Below, in pieces: positions 25,456 to 34,582 of a stretch of DNA of 46,372 nt. The stretch lies in contig JAGCAM010000049.1 of NCBI GenBank assembly GCA_017652705.1, positions 1 through 46,372 of the forward strand. Direction: 5' to 3'. Within the stretch, counting starts at the first letter, position 1, and each line of letters starts with the position of its first letter. The notes under the pieces were generated by a model. That model saw only the letters and a list, made by a program, of their open reading frames with translations. It did no database searches and had not been told where the DNA came from. The position numbers and the translations under genes are program-made. The stretch is from Kiritimatiellia bacterium (lineage in GTDB: Bacteria > Verrucomicrobiota > Kiritimatiellia > RFP12 > UBA1067).

Positions 25456-26237
25456 AGTCGGAAAAATCCGGAAAATTCGCATTGAACGTGTTGACCGTCG
25501 GGGCGCTGGTCCTGATGGTGTTCCGTTATGCGGTCGCGGTGGAGGCGGTGTATCCGGTCGAACGCGCGCGGAATGTTTTTTCGCGTGGCCTGCTGACGCG
25601 GCTGGTCGGCATGTTCGACGGCGCGGCTGCTGCTGCGGAGAACGTCCGGCTGAAACGCGAGGTGGCGGAACTGTCGCTGCTGCGCGGCGACATGAAGCGG
25701 CTCGAGGCGGAGAATGCGCGCCTGCGGCGGGCGATCGGATATTCCGCGCACGGCGGGAAGGAATGGGTCGCCGCCGCGGTGCTGTCAACCGGCGGCGGCG
25801 CGGCGGGGCACCGCGATTCCATCCGCGTGGACCGCGGGGGGCTCGCCGGAGTGCGCGAGGGGGCGGTGGTCGCGGTGCCGGAGGGTCTGGTCGGCAAGGT
25901 GATCGCCGTTACGCCCCACACTTCGGAAATCATGCTGGTGACCGATCCGTCGCTGAAAGTCGCCTGCGAGACTGAGGTTGCCTCGGGAAGACGCCTGCGG
26001 GGCATTCTCTCCGGCGGCGATCCCGACCTGTTGCTGCTGAAATATTTGAGAAACGCGGAGGCTTCGTCTCCGCGGTCAAAGGTTTATACATCGGGTCTCG
26101 GCGGGGTTTTCCCGCGCGGCATCGAGGTGGGCACTTTGCTGACCGTTACGAGCGGAGTTCGCGGCGTGGTGGGTGAAGTGCGGCCGGGAGTCGAGTTTTC
26201 GACGCTGGAGGACGTCTTCATCCGCCGTGGCAAATGA
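25452..26237 (+). CDS. mreC: Rod shape-determining protein MreC
   Basis: Inner-membrane protein whose periplasmic part binds PBP2 and activates the elongasome. 261 aa: an N-terminal transmembrane helix (about 12-30), a coiled coil (about 55-95, rich in Leu, Glu and Arg), then the beta-rich domain with VDRGGLAGVREGAVVAVPEGLVGKV, the family hallmark. The start is GTG, overlapping the mreB stop. The last 11 bases overlap mreD. Confidence 0.92.
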   Translation: MKSEKSGKFALNVLTVGALVLMVFRYAVAVEAVYPVERARNVFSRGLLTRLVGMFDGAAAAAENVRLKREVAELSLLRGDMKRLEAENARLRRAIGYSAHGGKEWVAAAVLSTGGGAAGHRDSIRVDRGGLAGVREGAVVAVPEGLVGKVIAVTPHTSEIMLVTDPSLKVACETEVASGRRLRGILSGGDPDLLLLKYLRNAEASSPRSKVYTSGLGGVFPRGIEVGTLLTVTSGVRGVVGEVRPGVEFSTLEDVFIRRGK

Positions 26238-26685
26238 AATAGTCCAGCTGATTGTCGCCGCAATGGCGCTTGTCTTCGGGGGGGCGTTCGAGGAGATGCT
26301 CCCTAAATTCCTGTGGGTCGGGTTTCCGGTGCTGCTGGCGGCGGTGCAGTTTTTCGCGACGCACGCCGGGTTGAAGACGGCGCTGCTGTTCGCGGTTGCC
26401 GCAGGAGCGATGGAAGACGCCGTGTCGTCGCTGCCGGTGATGACCAGCGCGAGTTATTTTCTGTTCGCGGCGGCGTTCACCCGCTGGGCGGGGCTGCCGC
26501 GGAGCGCGGCGGCGGTTACGTACCCGTGTTATCAGCTGTGGCTGGCGCTGTGGCTGGCCGACATGGGCGGGAGCGTGTTCACGCGCGTTCTCGCGGCTTT
26601 TCCGGTGGGGTTGGCGACGGCGTTCGCGACTGACGCGGCGATGTCGTGGGTGTGGAGAAAGGCGGCGGTCAATGAGCGCGGGTGA
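26227..26685 (+). CDS. mreD: Rod shape-determining protein MreD
   Basis: 152-aa integral membrane protein with about five hydrophobic helices covering most of the chain. Sequence alone is weakly conserved; the assignment rests on size, topology and the position between mreC and mrdA. The GTG at 26227 is chosen because a longer frame starts deep inside mreC with Arg/Ser-rich residues that do not fit. It overlaps mreC by 11 bp and mrdA by 14 bp. Confidence 0.8.
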   Translation: MANEIVQLIVAAMALVFGGAFEEMLPKFLWVGFPVLLAAVQFFATHAGLKTALLFAVAAGAMEDAVSSLPVMTSASYFLFAAAFTRWAGLPRSAAAVTYPCYQLWLALWLADMGGSVFTRVLAAFPVGLATAFATDAAMSWVWRKAAVNERG

Positions 26686-28441
26686 TTCGCTGGCGGGCCG
26701 TCTTTCGTGCTGCGCGCTCGCGATGGCGTTCATCGTCGGGCTGCTGCATCTCGCGGTGCGTCTGCGGGAGGTGCAGGTGGTGGAGGCGGCGGATTACGGG
26801 TACATTCTGGGGCGGCAGGCCGAGCGCAGGGTGCAGACCGGCGGTACGCGCGGCCGCATTTTCGACCGCAACGGATCTGTCTTGGCCGACAACCGCGAGT
26901 CTGTGTCGATAATCTGCCGGCCGTCTTTTTTCAAGAAACGCACCTGGGATGAAATCGCTTCGGGCATAATCGCGGCGATATCGAACGTGGAGTCGGTGGT
27001 GGGCCGCCCGTCGCCGGTCACGGCGAAGGACGTCCGTCGGCACATAGCCAGATCGCTGGCGATGCCGCTGCCGGTCTGGCGCGACGTCGACGACGGGGAA
27101 CTCGCGCGGTTCTCCGAACGCGAAAGCGAGTTCCCGGGTTTTGCGGCGGAGGTCGTCGCGGAAAGGGTCTATCCGCAGCGGCGGCTTGCGGCGCACTTGC
27201 TCGGTTACGTTGGACGAGACCGCGGCGAGAGCGTGGCCGGCGACGAGAAATTCAATTTCTTCCTGCCGGAACTCCGCGGCAGATCCGGCATAGAACACTA
27301 TTACGACGGCTTTCTCATCGGAGTGCCCGGCGAGCGCAAGCTGCTGGTCGACGCGCGGGGGTTCACCATCCGCGAATGGACGGTAGTGGAGGCCAAGAAA
27401 GGGCCCGACCTGAGGCTGACTATCGACTCTGGCGTTCAGCGCGCGGTGGAACGCCAGCTGCGCGGGGAAATCGGGGCCTGCGTGGTGCTGGACCCGCGGA
27501 ACGGCGAAGTGCTGGCGATGGCGAGTGCGCCCGGCTTCGACCCGAACGATTTCGTGCCGGTGCTGAGGACCGAGGTATACGAGCGTTTCGCCGGCGATCC
27601 GTCCAAGCCGCTGCTCAACCGGGCCACCGGGGGCGCGTTCGCGCCGGGCTCGACCTTCAAGCCGATCACCGCGCTCGCCGGGCTGCGCGCGGGGTATCCG
27701 GAGACGGCGGAGTACAACTGCGACGGCGTCTATCAGCTGGGCATGATGCGCATCCACTGCGCCAGACGGTGGGGGCACGGCGAACTGGACCTGCGCCGCG
27801 CGCTGATGAAGAGCTGCAATCCGTTTTTCTGCAATCTCGGCATGGACATAGGAACCAACGCGCTGATCGCTGCGGCGCGCGATTTCGGTCTCGGCCGCCG
27901 CACCGGCGTCGATTTCGGCGTCGACTCGCCGGGGGTCGTGCCCGACGGGGAATGGAAGCTGAGGAAGTACCGTGAAAAGTGGTTTCAGGGGGATTTGGCG
28001 CAGATGTCGATCGGGCAGGGCATGCTGCTCGTGACGCCGCTGCAGATGGCGATGGTGGCTGGGGCGATCGGCACCGGTTACTCGGTGATGCCGCACCTTA
28101 AGGCGGACATGGCGCCGGTGCGCCGTCCGCTGCCATTCGCGGCGGCGCATCTCAGGGCGGTGCGCGAAGGCATGCGGATGGTCGTCGCCGGCGACGGCGA
28201 GAGCGGCGGCAGCGGATGGCGCGGCGGGGAGGGCGTTCCGGTTCCGGTGTCGGGCAAGACGGGCACGGCGGAGGTCGGCAGACGCGATCGCCGCCGCAAC
28301 AACACCTGGTTCATCGCGTACGCCCCTTCGGAGGCGCCGCGCGTGGCGGTGGCGATGCTGATTGAAGACGGAGTGTCCGGCGGCGGAACGGCGGCGCCGA
28401 AGGTGGCGGAAATCCTGAAGGCGGTGTTCAATGACGGCTAA
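26672..28441 (+). CDS. mrdA: Penicillin-binding protein 2 (PBP2, elongation transpeptidase)
   Basis: Cross-links peptidoglycan during cell elongation. 589 aa: N-terminal membrane anchor (about 10-28), dimerisation/pedestal region starting GGTRGRIFDRNGSVLADN (about 57-74), and the transpeptidase domain with catalytic Ser327 and Lys330 in GSTFKP, an SCN motif in MKSCNPFF, and Lys529-Thr-Gly (SGKTGTAEV). Length fits E. coli PBP2 (633) less some loops. It sits between mreD and rodA, the classic order, and overlaps both. Confidence 0.94.
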   Translation: MSAGDSLAGRLSCCALAMAFIVGLLHLAVRLREVQVVEAADYGYILGRQAERRVQTGGTRGRIFDRNGSVLADNRESVSIICRPSFFKKRTWDEIASGIIAAISNVESVVGRPSPVTAKDVRRHIARSLAMPLPVWRDVDDGELARFSERESEFPGFAAEVVAERVYPQRRLAAHLLGYVGRDRGESVAGDEKFNFFLPELRGRSGIEHYYDGFLIGVPGERKLLVDARGFTIREWTVVEAKKGPDLRLTIDSGVQRAVERQLRGEIGACVVLDPRNGEVLAMASAPGFDPNDFVPVLRTEVYERFAGDPSKPLLNRATGGAFAPGSTFKPITALAGLRAGYPETAEYNCDGVYQLGMMRIHCARRWGHGELDLRRALMKSCNPFFCNLGMDIGTNALIAAARDFGLGRRTGVDFGVDSPGVVPDGEWKLRKYREKWFQGDLAQMSIGQGMLLVTPLQMAMVAGAIGTGYSVMPHLKADMAPVRRPLPFAAAHLRAVREGMRMVVAGDGESGGSGWRGGEGVPVPVSGKTGTAEVGRRDRRRNNTWFIAYAPSEAPRVAVAMLIEDGVSGGGTAAPKVAEILKAVFNDG

Positions 28442-29603
28442 ACTCCGCAACTTCGACTATCTGTCGTTCGCCGTGATGATCGCGCTCATCGCGATAGGCA
28501 CGGTTTCGGTGTGGTCGGCCGGCAACGCCCGCACCGAGGCGGTCTTCCACGGCACCTGGCTGCGGAATCTGGCGACCGCCGCGTTCGGCCTCGTGCTGTA
28601 TCTTGCGATCGCGTTCTCCGACTATCGGCGCTGGCTCGGGCTTGTCGCGGCGCCGGCGTACTGCTTGGCGCTGGCGCTGCTCGTCGCCGTGCTGATTTTC
28701 GGCTCGGAGCAGTTCGGCGGCAGACGGTGGCTGTGGTTTTTCCAGCCGAGCGAAATCTCCAAACTGTGCGTGATTGCGATGATTGCGTGGCTGTACGGCG
28801 GCGAAGATTCGCCGATCGCGGGGGTGCGGCGGACGTTCCGCGGGTTTCTGATCGCCGCCGCCGTCGTCGGGCTGCCGGCGCTGCTGATACTGAAAGAACC
28901 CGATCTCGGCACCGCGCTTACGCTGATACCGGCCGCGGTGGTGATGCTGGTGGTCGCCGGCGTCTGGCGGCGCGGACTGGTGACGATTCTGGCCGGCGGC
29001 GGAATCGCCGCGCTGATGGTGCTCGGCGCGGTTTACGAGGCGGAGCGGCCCGGCGTCGCGCGCGAACGGCGCGACAAAATCATGCGGTTCGTGCCGCTTC
29101 GCGATCATCAGGTGCGCCGGGTGAAGACGTTCCTCTTCCAGGACGAGGATCAGACAGGCGCGGGATACAATTTGCGGCAGGCGAAAATCGCGATCGGTTC
29201 TGGCGGATTCTCCGGAAAGGGAATCGGCAAATCCGATTCGAGCCATCTCAAATACCTGCCGCAGGCGGTTTCGATGAACGACTTCATCTTCTGCGTCTAC
29301 GCGGAGGAGACAGGTTTCATCGGATCTTTGGTGCTGCTTGCGTTGTTCGGGACGCTGCTCGTTCTGGGCTGCAGAGCGGCATTTCTGTCGGCGGACGGCG
29401 GCGGACGGCTGCTGGCGCTCGGCGTGTCCACCCTTGTCTTCGCGCATGTCTACGTGAACGTCGCGATGTCGATCGGGGTGGTGCCGATCACCGGTCTGCC
29501 GCTGCCGTTCATTTCGTCCGGCCGCACATTTCTCATAACGGCGATGTGCGGATTCGGTGTAATCCAAAGTGTAACGATTCACAGGGAGGTAAAAAAAAGA
29601 TGA
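28431..29603 (+). CDS. rodA: Peptidoglycan glycosyltransferase RodA (SEDS family)
   Basis: Polymerises glycan strands from lipid II together with PBP2. 390 aa with about ten transmembrane helices. SEDS motifs: WLWFFQPSEISKLCVI (about 102-117), LKEPDLGTAL (about 154-163), GSGGFSGKGIGKSDSS (about 257-272), and the late GVVPITGLPLPFISSGRT (about 350-366). It overlaps mrdA by 11 bp. Its stop is inside the ATGA that starts the RNase G gene. Confidence 0.95.
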   Translation: MTAKLRNFDYLSFAVMIALIAIGTVSVWSAGNARTEAVFHGTWLRNLATAAFGLVLYLAIAFSDYRRWLGLVAAPAYCLALALLVAVLIFGSEQFGGRRWLWFFQPSEISKLCVIAMIAWLYGGEDSPIAGVRRTFRGFLIAAAVVGLPALLILKEPDLGTALTLIPAAVVMLVVAGVWRRGLVTILAGGGIAALMVLGAVYEAERPGVARERRDKIMRFVPLRDHQVRRVKTFLFQDEDQTGAGYNLRQAKIAIGSGGFSGKGIGKSDSSHLKYLPQAVSMNDFIFCVYAEETGFIGSLVLLALFGTLLVLGCRAAFLSADGGGRLLALGVSTLVFAHVYVNVAMSIGVVPITGLPLPFISSGRTFLITAMCGFGVIQSVTIHREVKKR

Positions 29604-31186
29604 ATCTGTTCGGTTGGCTGAAGCGCTCGAAAATGAAGCGCGAAATAATAATAAACGTGGAAAAACTCGAAACGAGGGTGGCCGTCATGGAGAACGGCCG
29701 CATCGAAGAATACATGGTCGAACATCCGGAGGCCGAGCGGCTTGTCGGGAGCGTCTTCAAAGGGCGGGTGCAGAATCTCGAGAACGACCTTCAGGCGGCT
29801 TTCATCGACATCGGCCTGAAGAAGAACGCGTTCCTGCACTACTGGGACATGACGCCGGACGCCGACGCGCTGCTGGACGACGAAGACCCCAAAGACCGCA
29901 AGGCGCAGAAGGGCGGCCGCAAGGCGGCGAGACTATCCGACGCAGAAATCGCGAAGCGGTTTCCCCCGGGTTCCGAAATCGTCGTGCAGGTCACGAAAGG
30001 GCCGATTTCCACCAAAGGTCCGCGCGTCACCGCCAACCTTTCCATCCCCGGGCGCTATCTGGTGATGATGCCCGGCGCCAAAATCCGCGGGGTGTCGAAG
30101 AAAATCGGCGACGCCAACGAACGCAAGCGGCTGAAAAAGATCATCGACCGGCTGCCGCTGCCGGAAAACGTCGGTCTGGTGGTGCGCACGGTGGGCCAGG
30201 GCGCTTCGGCCCGCGCCTTCGCGCGCGATCTGCGCAACCTGCTTTCGGTGTGGAACGAGATGCAGGGCAACGTGAAGAACCTCCGCACTCCGTGCTGCAT
30301 CTTTCAGGAGCCGGATCTGTGCGAACGCGTCATCCGCGACTGGCTCACCGAAGACGTCGACGCGATCGTGATTGACGATCCGGCGAGCTACGAGTCGATG
30401 CGCGAAGTCGCCTCGCGCATTTCCCGGCGCGCCCGCTCGCGGATCAACCGGTTCGACGGCGACACCGGCATCTTCGAGCATTACGGCGTCGAGCGACAGC
30501 TGCAGAACGCCTTCGCCCGGCAGGTGGCGCTCAAGTCCGGCGGTTATCTCGTGATCGACGAAACGGAGGCGCTGGTCGCGGTGGACGTGAACACCGGGCA
30601 CTACAAGGGCAAGGGCAGCCAGGAGGACGCGATACGCGAAGTAAACCTCGAAGCCGTGGAGGAAGTCGCCCGGCAGCTGCGGCTCCGGAACATCGGAGGA
30701 CTCGTCATTCTCGACCTCATCGACATGAAAAGCCGCAAACACCAGCGCGAAGTGTGCAGGGCGCTCAAAGACGCGCTCAAGCGCGACAGAGCCCGCACGA
30801 ACGTGCTGGACATCTCCGAGCTGGGACTTCTTGAAATGTCGCGGCAGCGACAGGACCGCTCGATTCTCTCGCAGCTGACCTCCGTCTGCCCGTTTTGCAA
30901 AGGCCACGGGGTGGTGAAGTCTCCGATGGCGGTTTCGATTGAAATTCAGCGGCTGCTGGTCGCGATGCTCAAAAAAGCCGCGTCCGACAGGCGTCCGCTC
31001 GAACCCAAGGTGGTGATCGCGCCGCAGGTCATGCAGCGCCTGCGCACCGAAGACGGCGCGATTCTCGCCCAGTTGCAGAAGGAATTCGGCACCAGACTCA
31101 CTTTCGTTTCGGAACTCCACCGCCATCCGGAATCGTTTTCCATACTGGACGCGGCCACCTCTCAAGTGTTATACTCTCAATCATGA
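29600..31186 (+). CDS. rng: Ribonuclease G/E family endoribonuclease
   Basis: Cleaves single-stranded RNA regions; in E. coli it processes 16S rRNA and mRNAs. 528 aa: an S1 RNA-binding domain (about 40-125, with an insert of charged residues near 95-115), the catalytic Asp329 in LVAVDVNTG and Asp372 in LVILDLID (43 apart, as in E. coli RNase E), and the Zn-link CPFCKGHG with Cys430 and Cys433. No long C-terminal scaffold, so it is RNase G-like. The ATG at 29600 follows GGGAGG; frame-sharing upstream sequence is only the rodA shadow. RNase G near mre genes is also seen in proteobacteria. Confidence 0.94.
   Translation: MNLFGWLKRSKMKREIIINVEKLETRVAVMENGRIEEYMVEHPEAERLVGSVFKGRVQNLENDLQAAFIDIGLKKNAFLHYWDMTPDADALLDDEDPKDRKAQKGGRKAARLSDAEIAKRFPPGSEIVVQVTKGPISTKGPRVTANLSIPGRYLVMMPGAKIRGVSKKIGDANERKRLKKIIDRLPLPENVGLVVRTVGQGASARAFARDLRNLLSVWNEMQGNVKNLRTPCCIFQEPDLCERVIRDWLTEDVDAIVIDDPASYESMREVASRISRRARSRINRFDGDTGIFEHYGVERQLQNAFARQVALKSGGYLVIDETEALVAVDVNTGHYKGKGSQEDAIREVNLEAVEEVARQLRLRNIGGLVILDLIDMKSRKHQREVCRALKDALKRDRARTNVLDISELGLLEMSRQRQDRSILSQLTSVCPFCKGHGVVKSPMAVSIEIQRLLVAMLKKAASDRRPLEPKVVIAPQVMQRLRTEDGAILAQLQKEFGTRLTFVSELHRHPESFSILDAATSQVLYSQS
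31146..31175 (+). promoter_or_regulatory. Internal promoter before lptD
   Basis: TGGACG (31146-31151), 18-bp spacer, TGtTATACT with the -10 at 31170-31175, all inside the 3' end of rng. The lptD ATG follows the -10 by 7 nt, so initiation here would give a leaderless mRNA. lptD can also be read through from the upstream operon. Confidence 0.5.
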
Positions 31187-33360
31187 TCGCACATTTCCTT
31201 TTCGCCGCCTCACAGGCGATGACGTTCACGGCCGACCGCATAGCGGCGGACGGCACCACCCGGGCGCTTACCGCGACCGGGCACATCGTCGCCGCGTCGG
31301 GGCCGATCACCATACGCGGTGAGAAAATGACGCGCGACGCGGACGGGAAGATGATCTTCCACGATCCGGTCTGCGCCACCACCTGCACCAACGAAGTCGG
31401 CCACACCCACTGGAACGTGTCCGGCGAAGTGGAGTACATGGAGCACGACTACGTCCTGCTGCGCAACATGACGCTCAGGCTGTTCGAGATTCCGATACTG
31501 TGGCTCCCCTACATGTACTATCCGCTGGAGACCGACTGCGGCTTCAGCTGGATGCCCGGCTACACCGGCCGCTGGGGGGGGTACCTTCTGACGAAATACA
31601 CCTACCATCTGCTCGGCGACCCCGAACACGGCGACGACACCTGGTGGCTCGAGGGGGCTTCGCGCCTCGATCTGCGCTACCGTCACGGCGTCGCAGTCGG
31701 CGAAGACCTCACCTGGAACCTCGGCGACTTCGGCCGCGGCGGTTTCAACGTGTATTACGCCTGGGACGAAGACGCCGAGGATTACGGCGGGTACCGGGTT
31801 TCGGACTATTCCGACGCGTATCACAGCTACAACTGGGAGAGCCCCGTCAAGCGCGACCGCTATTCCATCGGGCTCCGGCACCGCTGGGAGGTCACCGAGC
31901 GCGACACGCTGCGCCTGACCGGAACGGTTCTCTCCGATTCGTCGTTCCGCAGCGACTTCGAGCGAAAAACGCTGTTCAACTGGAAAAGCCAGTGGATAGG
32001 CTACGACAACAGCGGCATCTTCTGGGAACACCTTGAAAACGACTTTTCGGTCGGAGCCGAGGTGTCTGGCCGGCTCAACGAATTCTACGGCATGACCGGC
32101 AGGCTGCCTGAGTTCTATCTCGACGTCAACCCGCGGCCGCTGTTCGGGCTGCCCGTCAACTACGAGACCGAAAACCGCATCGGCTACCTCCGGCGAGACC
32201 CCGCCGAATACGGCAGCAGCAACCGCGCAAGCGCGTATTCCTTCAACCCCGGGCCGTGGGCGGAATACGACGCGTTCCGTTTCGACACCTACCACCGTCT
32301 GACCGCGCCGTTCAGAACCATGTACGATCTGCTCTCGGTCGTTCCACGCGTCGGGTACCACGGCACCCACTGGAGCGAGAGCGGCCGCGACAACCTGACC
32401 GGGTGGGGTGACTCCGAAAGCGCCGGCGGCGCTTTCAGGTCCATTCTCGAAGGGGGCGCCACCTTCGCCGGCCGCGGGGTCGCGCCGGTCAACGACAGAT
32501 GGCAGCACATGGTCGAACCGTATTTCGACGTGCTCGCCCAGCGCGCCTGGCATTCCGGTTCGGGCAACCGGCCCTATGTGTTCGACAACATCGACGCTTC
32601 GGTGATGTGGGAGGATCAGTTCGCCGGCCGCGCGCGCAATCTGCCCTACTCCTACTACGGCGTCACCCCCGGTCTGCGCAACGCCTGGGAGACGCTGGAC
32701 GACCGCGGCCGCATGCGGCAGGTCGTCGACGTCGACGTGTATTCCGCGCTGCAGTTCGGCGAGACTTCTTTCGAAGGCGACGATGACGCCCACAAACTCG
32801 CCAAGGTCGGCAAGCCCAATTACGGCAAGAACGAATGCCTCGTGATTCCCGGCGCCAGAATCAGGTGGCGGCCGGACGATGACGTCACGATGATGGCGCG
32901 CGCCGAGTACGACTCCGACAACAACCGCATCGCACTCGCCGACGCCGGCTGGCGGCAGAAACTGACCGACAATTTCAAGTACAACGTCAAATACGCCCTC
33001 CGCGATTACCGGTGGTGGGATTTTTCGTCCGCCCCCTACGACCGGGCGCAGATGAGTTCCGATGATTTCAACTACGCGCGGTTCCATTTCATACAGGTCG
33101 GTTTCGAACAGCAGCCGATCGACTGGTTCGCCTGGGGGCCCTACATCCGCTGGGACATCCGCGAAAACGAACTCGACTGCGTCGGCTCCTGGTTCGACTA
33201 CCTCACCGACTGTCTCGGGTTCAGATTCATCGTCGAATACCAGAATTCCTACACCGCGATCGACGGGTACGAACGCCGCGAAGACTGGTCGGTCGGCTTC
33301 TACATCTACCTGCGGGCGTTCGGCAGTTCCGGCAGCAACATGTTTTTCGGCAGCAACTGA
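31183..33360 (+). CDS. lptD: LPS assembly protein LptD
   Basis: Outer-membrane translocon that inserts lipopolysaccharide into the outer leaflet. 725 aa: an N-terminal OstA/LptA-like jellyroll (about 12-110, TADRIAADGTTRALTATGHI), then a beta-barrel with dense Tyr/Trp/Asp strands. LRNMTLRLFEIPILWLPYMYYP (a conserved junction region) is at about 86-107, and WLEGASRLDLRYRHG near 158-172. The signal sequence is very short (MIAHFLFAASQA), so secretion or the start codon deserves care. Its ATG shares ATGA with the rng stop. Confidence 0.9.
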   Translation: MIAHFLFAASQAMTFTADRIAADGTTRALTATGHIVAASGPITIRGEKMTRDADGKMIFHDPVCATTCTNEVGHTHWNVSGEVEYMEHDYVLLRNMTLRLFEIPILWLPYMYYPLETDCGFSWMPGYTGRWGGYLLTKYTYHLLGDPEHGDDTWWLEGASRLDLRYRHGVAVGEDLTWNLGDFGRGGFNVYYAWDEDAEDYGGYRVSDYSDAYHSYNWESPVKRDRYSIGLRHRWEVTERDTLRLTGTVLSDSSFRSDFERKTLFNWKSQWIGYDNSGIFWEHLENDFSVGAEVSGRLNEFYGMTGRLPEFYLDVNPRPLFGLPVNYETENRIGYLRRDPAEYGSSNRASAYSFNPGPWAEYDAFRFDTYHRLTAPFRTMYDLLSVVPRVGYHGTHWSESGRDNLTGWGDSESAGGAFRSILEGGATFAGRGVAPVNDRWQHMVEPYFDVLAQRAWHSGSGNRPYVFDNIDASVMWEDQFAGRARNLPYSYYGVTPGLRNAWETLDDRGRMRQVVDVDVYSALQFGETSFEGDDDAHKLAKVGKPNYGKNECLVIPGARIRWRPDDDVTMMARAEYDSDNNRIALADAGWRQKLTDNFKYNVKYALRDYRWWDFSSAPYDRAQMSSDDFNYARFHFIQVGFEQQPIDWFAWGPYIRWDIRENELDCVGSWFDYLTDCLGFRFIVEYQNSYTAIDGYERREDWSVGFYIYLRAFGSSGSNMFFGSN

Positions 33361-33373
33361 CGGCGGTGCCTGG

Positions 33374-34582
33374 ATGCGCAAGGCGAAACAGAGCGGAATC
33401 GAACGTCTCGAGAGTTATCTCGTCCGGCTGATTCAGGAGAAGGGCGCCGACCGTGACCAGTCGGTGTGGATAAATTTTCTGCTGGCCGCGCTCAAGGGCA
33501 TGAGCGTGGTTTTCGCCGCGGTGGTCGCCGTGCGCTATTGTCTCTACAGTTTCGGCGTCCTGCGCCGCTACCCGCTTGGCATCCAGGTGATTTCCATCGG
33601 CAATGTAACCGCCGGCGGCACCGGCAAGACCCCCGTCACCGAGATTTTCGCGCGCACTCTGGCCGCCGCGGGCCGCAAAGTGGCGATTCTGTCGAGGGGA
33701 TACCGCCGCAAGGAGGCGCCCTGGTGGCAGCGCGTGTTCACGCAGGCGGTTGTCCCGCCGCTGGTGGTCTCGGACGGGAAACACGTTCTGCAGGACTCCG
33801 CCACCGGCGGCGACGAACCGTACATGCTCGCCTCCAATCTGCCTGGGGTGGCGGTCGTGGTCGACCGGAACCGCGTTAAAGCGGGGCGCTACGCGGTGAA
33901 ACGGCTCGGCTGCGACACGATAATCCTCGACGACGGGTTTCAATACCAGAAACTCAAACATTCGATTGAGGTTCTGCTCGTCGACTCCTCCAATCCCTTC
34001 GGCAACGGCAACATGCTGCCGCGCGGTATCCTCCGCGAACCGGCGTCGAATCTCGGCCGCGCCGACATAATCTTTCTCACCAAGTGCGACGGCGACGTTT
34101 CGGCGGTCAAGGCCGAAGTCCGCAAATACACCGATTCAGCCGAAATCGTTGAATGCAACCACACCCCGAAGTCGCTCAAAGACGTCTGGAGCCGCGAGGA
34201 GTTCCCTTTAAGCTGGCTGAACGGTAAAACCGTCTGTACGCTGTCCGGCATCGCGTCGCCGAAGGGATTCGAGAACTCCCTCCGCCGTCTGGGCGCGAAG
34301 GTGGTGTGGTGCGAACGCTACGCCGACCACCACCGCTATGATTCGTCCGAAGTGCTGTACGCGCTGAACCGCACCGCCGACATGGGGGCCGACGCCCTCG
34401 TCACCACCGAAAAGGACGCCGTGCGGTTCCCGCGGTTCGAGACTTCGCCGGTGCGCTGCCTCTATCTGCGCATCGCGATTGAAATACTCGCCGGCGGCGA
34501 AAGCTTCGACCAGATCATCAACCGCATCTGCTTCCGGAACAGGTGGAGGGACCCGGGGAACGGCGCCGATGAAAAGTCTTAA
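33374..34582 (+). CDS. lpxK: Tetraacyldisaccharide 4'-kinase LpxK
   Basis: Phosphorylates the lipid A precursor at the 4' position on the inner face of the inner membrane. 402 aa (E. coli: 328). After a hydrophilic head (1-30) comes a membrane helix (about 35-58), P-loop GGTGKT (81-86) in SIGNVTAGGTGKTPV, LSRGYRRK, then TIILDDGFQYQ with the Asp pair, and LVTTEKDAVR near the end. The head is longer than usual. The ATG at 33374 lies 13 bases after the lptD stop; extending upstream would run inside lptD. It overlaps murJ by 14 bp. Confidence 0.93.
   Translation: MRKAKQSGIERLESYLVRLIQEKGADRDQSVWINFLLAALKGMSVVFAAVVAVRYCLYSFGVLRRYPLGIQVISIGNVTAGGTGKTPVTEIFARTLAAAGRKVAILSRGYRRKEAPWWQRVFTQAVVPPLVVSDGKHVLQDSATGGDEPYMLASNLPGVAVVVDRNRVKAGRYAVKRLGCDTIILDDGFQYQKLKHSIEVLLVDSSNPFGNGNMLPRGILREPASNLGRADIIFLTKCDGDVSAVKAEVRKYTDSAEIVECNHTPKSLKDVWSREEFPLSWLNGKTVCTLSGIASPKGFENSLRRLGAKVVWCERYADHHRYDSSEVLYALNRTADMGADALVTTEKDAVRFPRFETSPVRCLYLRIAIEILAGGESFDQIINRICFRNRWRDPGNGADEKS

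Noticed and set aside
28511-29599. 363 codons upstream of and in frame with the RNase G gene
   Set aside because: The stretch is Arg-rich and lies inside rodA in another frame; the RNase G protein starts at 29600 behind a ribosome site.
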